A stretch of DNA of 64,000 nucleotides, from NCBI GenBank assembly GCA_937926145.1, contig CALANW010000164.1, forward strand, positions 1 through 64,000, written 5' to 3'. The notes under the pieces are model-generated. The model worked only from the letters and a program-made list of their open reading frames with translations. It was not told where the DNA came from and did no database searches. Source of the stretch: an uncultured Ruminococcus sp. (GTDB taxonomy: Bacteria > Bacillota > Clostridia > Oscillospirales > Ruminococcaceae). Numbering within the stretch: position 1 is the stretch's first letter; each line of letters starts with the position of its first letter. Of this stretch, positions 59,181 to 64,000 are shown one piece after another. A program made the position numbers and the translations under genes.

Positions 59181-59529
59181 GATAGAATTCGGAATTATTT
59201 TTGCTCTGCATATTCACGATAAACTCTGAATTTTCTGTAGGGGACGGTTCCCCGTCCCGCGCCGCAAGGCGTTTCATAATTAATAAAAGAACCTGTTTTC
59301 AAAGATTTTGAATTCTATGAAAACAGGTTCTTTTTTACGAAAAACAATATGTATGCCGAAAAATCGCCGACGCGATTCGGGACGGGCAATTCGTCAGCTA
59401 CAATTTTTGTGTCCGTTTTTGCGTCCAAATTAGGCGAATCAGTTGGGTGGATATAGGATCCGTCCCTACGGAATTAGGTGTTTGCCGCAAATTGTCGGAA
59501 CAAAAATAATTCCGAATTCATAATTCGGT
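59181..59529. repeat. Convergent-gene repeat family D, copy 4
   Basis: Between the GNAT gene (+) and the histidine kinase (-). Parts: GGAATT end, TGTAGGGGACGGTTCCCCGT, GCGCCGCAAGGCG, central terminator, GCGATTCGGGACGGGCAATT, GGATATAGGATCCGTCC, inverted CCGAATTCATAATTCGG end. The central stem differs from copies 2 and 3 but resembles copy 1 (CCTGTTTTCA). Confidence 0.8.
59285..59336. terminator. Bidirectional terminator between GNAT and the histidine kinase
   Basis: AAAAGAACCTGTTTTCA (59285-59301) and TGAAAACAGGTTCTTTT (59318-59334) pair perfectly over 17 bp and are followed by TT. Confidence 0.85.
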
Positions 59530-61446
59530 TTAAAGGTACTTTTCCAAAGTAGGTATAAGCACATTCATATCTATCGGCTTTGCGATGTGGTCGTTCATTC
59601 CAACGTCCAGTGCGCGCTTTCTGTCCTCCGCAAAGGCGTTCGCCGTCATTGCGATTATCGGGATATTCGCCTTTTCGGGGTCGGACATTTTTCTTATCTT
59701 TGATGTTGCGCCGTAACCGTCCAGTACGGGCATTTGGATATCCATAAGTATTATCGAATAATGTCCTGCAGGTGCTTTTTCAAGCAGCTCAAAGCACTTT
59801 ACGCCGTCCTCTGCTCGGTCAACTTCAAAGCCCTCCTCCGTGAGAAGCTCTGTTGCTATTTCGGCGTTGAGGTCGTTATCCTCGGCAAGAAGTATCTTCT
59901 TGCCCTTTATCTTGTTTTCGTCAAAGCTTGCGACTGCACGCTTCGGCTGGGTATCTTCATAGCTTGCAACTCGGCACGGGATACGTAACGTAAAGGTCGA
60001 ACCTTCGCCGACCTTGCTCTTTATGCTGATAGTTCCGTTCATAAGGTCAACAAGGTTCTTTACGATGCCCATTCCAAGACCCGTTCCCTCGATGCCGCTC
60101 ATTGTTGACGAGCGTTCTCTTGCAAATGATTCATATATATGCTTCTGGAACTCCTCGGACATTCCTATGCCGTTGTCCTCGACCGAGAATTCCTGATAAA
60201 CCCAGCCCTCGTCGGGGTGAGGATACTGCTTTATCGAGCAGTGTATCTTTCCGCCCTCGGGAGTGTATTTTATCGCATTGCTGACAAGGTTCAGCACCAT
60301 TTCGGTCACTCTTGTCGTATCGAAGAAAATATACGGACTGATGATGCTCTTTGAAGTCGTGAGGAGCTGATGCTTTTTGTCCGCTTCGGCGCGTATCATA
60401 AGCATACAATCGTCAAAAACAGTGCCCGATTTTACGGGACTTTCCTCGATAGTGACCTTTCCGCTTTCGATTCGGGAAAGTTCAAGCACATTGTCAAGGA
60501 GCGAGAGCATCTTCTTTCCGCAGACCTGAATTTTTACAAGATATCCGCCGAGCTTACCCGCATCATTCATATTTCTGCCTGCAAGCTCCGCATATCCGAT
60601 TATCGCGTTCATTGGAGTTCGGATATCGTGACTCATATTGAAAAGGAAAGTCGATTTTGCCTTGTTTGCGGCTTCTGCGGCAACAGCGGCATCGTTAAGC
60701 ATCTGCTGACGCTCTTTTTCGCGTATTCTCTGCTTTCTCAGACCGATATAAACGCATACAGCCATAAGCGCCGCTATTGCAATGGTGATAACAGCGGTCT
60801 TTATGGTCGCCTGCTTGTTCTCATTGAGGAAAACATAGCAGTTTTCCATATCCATTTCCATGCAGAGCGCGCCGATTATCTCGTCCGAACCTGCCTCACG
60901 AACGGGATAGCAGGCGGTGAAGATATGTCCCCAGGTCGTGTCCATTATCTCCTGCGAATAGATAGTTTCGCCCGAAAGTGCCGCATCGATATACGGTATC
61001 ATTTCCTCCTCGATATATGTGCCGGGGTAAGCGAAATCCTCCGCATCGATGTCAAGTCCGTCAACAAGATAGATGAGCCTGCCGTCGTCACCGCGCTTTG
61101 CAGTATAGAGATAGCGCGTCGAATTGAGTGTGCGAAGCTCGTTGAGCATCTGCTGAAGCTCTTTGTAGCGGTCGGTTTCCATATCTTCGACAGTGGTTAT
61201 GTTCTCATAGTCCTCGCGCGTGAATTTGTTTGAAACAAGCTTATGTATCGCATCGGAGCAACGGCTGTTCCATTCGACGTTCGCTCGGAGCATACTGTCG
61301 CTGTAGCTGCTCTGCAATATAAAAGTATAGACCGAGATAAACAGCAGCGTCAGTAGCAGTACAAATATTATGCTGAAGCCAAGATGTCCCGTTTTTTGCG
61401 GCTTAGTTCTGCCTTTGCTTTCGCCGGAAATATTCTTATCGCCCAT
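59530..61446 (-). CDS. Hybrid sensor histidine kinase with receiver domain
   Basis: A 638-residue membrane kinase. Transmembrane helices near residues 24-44 and 215-235 enclose an extracellular sensor of ~170 residues (Cache-like). A linker leads to HisKA with the phosphorylated His in FLFNMSHDIRTPMNAIIGYA (~272), then HATPase with NLVSNAIKYTPEGG, VEDNGIGMS and GTGLGMGIVKNL, and a C-terminal receiver with LLAEDNDLNAEIA, the Asp in IILMDIQMPVLDG (~570) and a closing Lys in HIAKPIDM. There is no output regulator nearby, so the partner is elsewhere. Signal unknown. Confidence 0.93.
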   Translation of the reverse strand: MGDKNISGESKGRTKPQKTGHLGFSIIFVLLLTLLFISVYTFILQSSYSDSMLRANVEWNSRCSDAIHKLVSNKFTREDYENITTVEDMETDRYKELQQMLNELRTLNSTRYLYTAKRGDDGRLIYLVDGLDIDAEDFAYPGTYIEEEMIPYIDAALSGETIYSQEIMDTTWGHIFTACYPVREAGSDEIIGALCMEMDMENCYVFLNENKQATIKTAVITIAIAALMAVCVYIGLRKQRIREKERQQMLNDAAVAAEAANKAKSTFLFNMSHDIRTPMNAIIGYAELAGRNMNDAGKLGGYLVKIQVCGKKMLSLLDNVLELSRIESGKVTIEESPVKSGTVFDDCMLMIRAEADKKHQLLTTSKSIISPYIFFDTTRVTEMVLNLVSNAIKYTPEGGKIHCSIKQYPHPDEGWVYQEFSVEDNGIGMSEEFQKHIYESFARERSSTMSGIEGTGLGMGIVKNLVDLMNGTISIKSKVGEGSTFTLRIPCRVASYEDTQPKRAVASFDENKIKGKKILLAEDNDLNAEIATELLTEEGFEVDRAEDGVKCFELLEKAPAGHYSIILMDIQMPVLDGYGATSKIRKMSDPEKANIPIIAMTANAFAEDRKRALDVGMNDHIAKPIDMNVLIPTLEKYL

Positions 61447-61533
61447 TTTTATCCTCCAACGGGAAAATCTGCGCCTGATATCAGTATAAATTTTCAGGCT
61501 TTTCCAAAATTATTAAAGGTTCATTTTCTAATG

Positions 61534-61563
61534 ATTATACCATAAACCGACATATATTGTCAA
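61534..61563 (-). promoter_or_regulatory. Histidine kinase promoter
   Basis: On the minus strand TTGACA (61558-61563), an 18-bp spacer and TATAAT (61534-61539). It lies within the gap after the DUF4349 gene. Confidence 0.75.
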
Positions 61564-61572
61564 GAAAATTAA

Positions 61573-61604
61573 GAGCCGTTCCCGACGAAAATAGGAAACG
61601 GCTC
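61573..61604 (-). terminator. Terminator of the DUF4349 gene
   Basis: GAGCCGTT (61573-61580) and AACGGCTC (61597-61604) pair, extended by CC/GG around an unpaired base, and TTAATTTTCTT follows on the minus strand. Confidence 0.7.
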
Positions 61605-61615
61605 ACATAATTTAT

Positions 61616-62629
61616 TTATTCTTTTTTCGCATCGTCCTTAACTTCCTCAGCAGGCGCAGGCTCGGCAGCCGAAGAAGCTTTGAGCGCTTTTTTCTTTTTC
61701 GTTTTCTTTATTATGAAGATAACGATGAAAGCAATTATTCCTATAAGGATAAGATATGGGAACACCGCGATTATGAAGAACAGCAGGTCTTCGAGGAAAA
61801 CGAGGAATCCGCTTCCCGTTTCGGACAGCGTGTTCGCAAGTCTTTGACCGAACGTGTCCGTCTTGACGGGTTCAGCCGTGTATTCCTTGACTTCGTTTAT
61901 CGTGATGTTGACGAAAGAATACGCAACATTGGTCTTGATCTCATTCATTCTTGTTTTTATCTTCGCGATCTCGACCTGAAGATCGGTAAGCTCTCTTTCG
62001 ACCGAAACAGCATAAGCGTCCTCAGTGATAGTTGCGAGCAGAGCTATGTAGCGTTCTTCTTTTGCTTCGTAAATTTCAAGCGTTGTGGAGAGGTCATAAT
62101 ACTCGCTGCTGACATTTTCAACGTAGGAGTTTCTGCTCCGCAGGTCGCCGAGTTCAGCCGCATTATTGCAGAATTCCTCATAGTCTGCGCTCGGCACACG
62201 CACCGTTGCGGAATATGTGCGCCACTTTTCGATATCGTCATAGTACCAACGGCTGTCCGAGCCGCCATCGTTGTAATTTTCGCTTTCGACGAAGCCGCCG
62301 TAGCTGTCAAGGCTCTCCTTGAACTTTGCAACAGCATCATCGAATTCGAGCACATCAACGGTCATATTGCAGGTATAAACGAGCATTTCCTTTTTGATCT
62401 GCTCGGCGGAAAGTGTGCTGTCACTCTCGCTGCCGTCAGCCATAGTCGTGTCACTTGCGGATTCAATGCTGCTGTCATAATCATAGTAGTCCTCTGCCGC
62501 GCTTGTTTCGTAGGAATAATCGCCATAAGCGGAAGCCGAATTCGATGCCTTGTCGGTCGACATACTGCTTCCGCAGGCGGTGAGAAGAAGTGCGCATAAA
62601 GCTGCTGAAATTATCGCTTTTGTTTTCAT
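61616..62629 (-). CDS. DUF4349 lipoprotein
   Basis: A 337-residue protein with a lipoprotein signal: hydrophobic AIISAALCALLLTACGSS with the lipobox Cys at residue ~19. A Ser/Tyr/Asp-rich linker follows, then the DUF4349 domain (MLVYTCNMTVDVLEFDDAVA, SLDSYGGFVESENYNDGGSD, SYVENVSSEYYDL), a coiled coil (VEREL TDLQVEIAKIKTRMNE), a membrane helix near the C-terminus (FIIAVFPYLILIGIIAFIVI) and a Lys/Ala-rich tail. Both a lipid anchor and a membrane helix are thus present. Function of the family unknown. Confidence 0.88.
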   Translation of the reverse strand: MKTKAIISAALCALLLTACGSSMSTDKASNSASAYGDYSYETSAAEDYYDYDSSIESASDTTMADGSESDSTLSAEQIKKEMLVYTCNMTVDVLEFDDAVAKFKESLDSYGGFVESENYNDGGSDSRWYYDDIEKWRTYSATVRVPSADYEEFCNNAAELGDLRSRNSYVENVSSEYYDLSTTLEIYEAKEERYIALLATITEDAYAVSVERELTDLQVEIAKIKTRMNEIKTNVAYSFVNITINEVKEYTAEPVKTDTFGQRLANTLSETGSGFLVFLEDLLFFIIAVFPYLILIGIIAFIVIFIIKKTKKKKALKASSAAEPAPAEEVKDDAKKE

Positions 62630-62803
62630 TGTGTTGTCCTCCTTGAAAAAATGTATTTGTCAACGTTAGGAAAAGCCGCTCAAAATCAAAGTGACCGTTT
62701 CCTTGGTGTGGGATTTTTGAATAATATGAGTATTTTATGTTACTCTTTTTCTTATTTTACGGTCAAAAGCTATTGCAAAAGAGGATATTTTGTAAATATT
62801 CTA

Positions 62804-63472
62804 TTAATACAAAGTAAAGTTAAGACGTTCTGCAAGTTTTTGCAAAAATTTATCTTCGGACATTTCTTCTATTTCGGACAAAGCGGAAATTTCCTCCGAG
62901 CACACGGAAAAAGCATAGCCGTTCGTTTTTTTCGTGAAGAATTTGCCGGCAAGTTCGTTTTCCGTCACATCGAACGAATTGAAGCCTGCCGCAAGACCTT
63001 TCCCGAGCATTTTTGAATAGGCTTCTTTCTTTGTCCATATCTCAAAAAAGGCTTCATCGGGAGAGTTGCTTCCCTCGATAAATTTTATCTCGTTTTCGGC
63101 AAAGAAACGCTCCGAAATGCCGCTTTTTCGCCGCCTTATACGCTCAACGTCAACCCCGACACGGGCGGAATCTGCTCCTGCAAACACAACTGCTTTTCCC
63201 GAGTGCGAAACGGAAAAATCATAGCCGCTTTCCCCGATGATAAAAGGCTTTCCGAACCCGTTTTTCCCGAATTCAAGCGAATCAAAGTCAGCTCCAAGCT
63301 GTTCGGATGCTTCATATCGTATAAGAAGTTCAGCGAAAAGCGAGCGAACTTTATCGCCGTTCACAGCCATTCGGGCGATGCGCTCACGGCGTTCCTGCGA
63401 TATCAGCGGCAAAAGTTGGCTGTATTCCGCGAACGGCTTTTCTTCATTTAAATAAAGTATAACAGCTTTCAC
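62804..63472 (-). CDS. 4'-phosphopantetheinyl transferase, Sfp type
   Basis: A 222-residue enzyme that moves phosphopantetheine from CoA to carrier proteins. Magnesium and catalytic motifs: YDFSVSHSGKAVVFAG, RVGVDVERIRRRK and FFEIWTKKEAYSKMLGKG. It is a pseudo-dimer of the length usual for Sfp. No NRPS, PKS or fatty-acid cluster is nearby in the window, so the carrier served is not known. AAAGGAGAACGC precedes the ATG. Confidence 0.9.
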   Translation of the reverse strand: MKAVILYLNEEKPFAEYSQLLPLISQERRERIARMAVNGDKVRSLFAELLIRYEASEQLGADFDSLEFGKNGFGKPFIIGESGYDFSVSHSGKAVVFAGADSARVGVDVERIRRRKSGISERFFAENEIKFIEGSNSPDEAFFEIWTKKEAYSKMLGKGLAAGFNSFDVTENELAGKFFTKKTNGYAFSVCSEEISALSEIEEMSEDKFLQKLAERLNFTLY

Positions 63473-63641
63473 AGCGTTCTCCTTTCAGTTTATGTGTTAA
63501 ATTTTTATCAATCAAAAGAGTTTCCGACTGTCCAAAAATCTGATTTCTATACTCATTGTATTAAAAGCTGTTGTTATTTTCGCAAGCTGTACCATAAATC
63601 GGACAGAAAAATAAATCGAACAAATTTTTTGTTAAAACCCC

Positions 63642-63692
63642 TTGACAAAGCGATACGTTTGTTCTATAATATGAAACAGAACAAAAGTGCTG
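63642..63692 (+). promoter_or_regulatory. Promoter of the terminal gene with flanking inverted repeat
   Basis: TTGACA (63642-63647), a 17-bp spacer and TATAAT (63665-63670). TTTGTTC (63658-63664) and GAACAAA (63679-63685) are inverted copies around the -10, a possible operator. Confidence 0.75.
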
Positions 63693-63752
63693 AACATTTG
63701 TGCTAAAAATATAAATCGTCTGTTCAGCGTGAATTTGAAAAGGGGAAATATT

Positions 63753-64000
63753 ATGACACACTTCAATTCAACCGCTAAAAAACTTCCGTCCTACGATTCC
63801 GAGCGCTCGGGCATCACTCTTGTGAACTGCGCCCACCGCCGCAATATGCTCAAGCAGAAACTTTACGGTCTGGCTGCAACTATCGTTCCGACCGCGGCTG
63901 TTCTCTTTGCCGAAGACGTTGAGCTTCTTCTGCTGTTTGTTCCCGTAGGTCTGTTCCTTATGTTCACAAAGCGCACTGTTCTCACCTTTGAGCAGGAATA
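63753..64000 (+). CDS. Small protein, partial (cut by window end)
   Basis: The frame opens MTHFNSTAKKLPSYDSERSG and runs ~82 residues to the window end without a stop. It includes a hydrophobic stretch (LYGLAATIVPTAAVLFA then LLLLFVPVGLFLMF), so it is probably a small membrane protein. AAGGGGAAAT precedes the ATG and a strong promoter lies upstream. I do not recognise the family. Confidence 0.7.
   Translation, partial: MTHFNSTAKKLPSYDSERSGITLVNCAHRRNMLKQKLYGLAATIVPTAAVLFAEDVELLLLFVPVGLFLMFTKRTVLTFEQE

Noticed and set aside
63694..63705. LexA-like box GAACATTTGTGC near the terminal gene
   Set aside because: One mismatch from GAAC-N4-GTTC in a key half-site, located downstream of the promoter, and the gene is not a known SOS member.

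Overview
The window looks like chromosomal DNA from a gut-type, spore-forming Clostridium, most likely Ruminococcus-like (Oscillospiraceae). This is inferred from spoIIE, the paired GlgC/GlgD glycogen subunits, a PPi-type phosphofructokinase, NfnAB, CIRCE-controlled htpG, FapA/DUF342, DUF3783 and DUF4349 genes, and many consensus sigma-A promoters (TTGACA-N17-TATAAT). No rRNA, CRISPR array, prophage or complete insertion sequence was found. The accessory DNA consists of small non-coding repeats.

Layout. 1-717: repeat copy and a GNAT gene remnant. 718-3054: spoIIE. 3.2-9.6 kb: glycogen cluster glgB-glgC-glgD-glgA. 10.1-13.8 kb: permuted-papain protein converging on a YtrA-type GntR regulator/ABC operon. 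13.8-17.8 kb: rsmD, coaD, a coiled-coil protein, nicotinamidase and nicotinate phosphoribosyltransferase. 18.1-21.3 kb: divergent pfp and pyk, pyk having a long structured leader. 21.6-25 kb: GH25 lysozyme, aldose epimerase, FapA operon. 25.4-27 kb: sigma factor fused to a large C-terminal domain. 27-33.1 kb: glutamate synthase gltB-gltD. 33.6-39.6 kb: surface protein, TtcA-like enzyme, prfB, TrmN6-like methyltransferase, KtrB/TrkH, CmpB-family membrane protein. 39.9-43 kb: tRNA-Ser(CGA), GNAT with a partial tandem copy, htpG. 43.1-43.4 kb: a candidate type I toxin-antitoxin locus. 43.4-48.6 kb: calcium-type P-ATPase and NfnAB. 49-53.7 kb: DUF3783, second surface protein, EF-G-like GTPase, xpt. 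54.2-57 kb: aldo/keto reductase, tRNA-Ser(GGA), DUF11 protein, dtd. 57-58.6 kb: small accessory patch with an IS110 remnant, palindromic elements and an orphan membrane-anchored gene. 58.7-64 kb: GNAT, hybrid histidine kinase, DUF4349 lipoprotein, Sfp-type PPTase and the start of a small gene cut by the window end.

How the genes work together. The glg genes make glycogen, while pfp and pyk face each other across a shared control region for glycolysis. gltBD assimilates ammonia with NADPH, and NfnAB can supply that NADPH from NADH and ferredoxin. pncA-pncB salvages nicotinamide and coaD makes CoA, so a cofactor theme runs through 14-18 kb.

The non-coding DNA is the most unusual part. Five convergent gene pairs are separated by related inverted repeats built on GGAATTC ends with a strong central hairpin. 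A 116-133 bp MITE with TTA target duplications has inserted into one of them, and the empty site is preserved in a sister copy. A three-copy element with a GCGCAATTCACA hairpin and a 116-bp tandem repeat add to this. The candidate toxin-antitoxin locus sits inside one of the convergent repeats.
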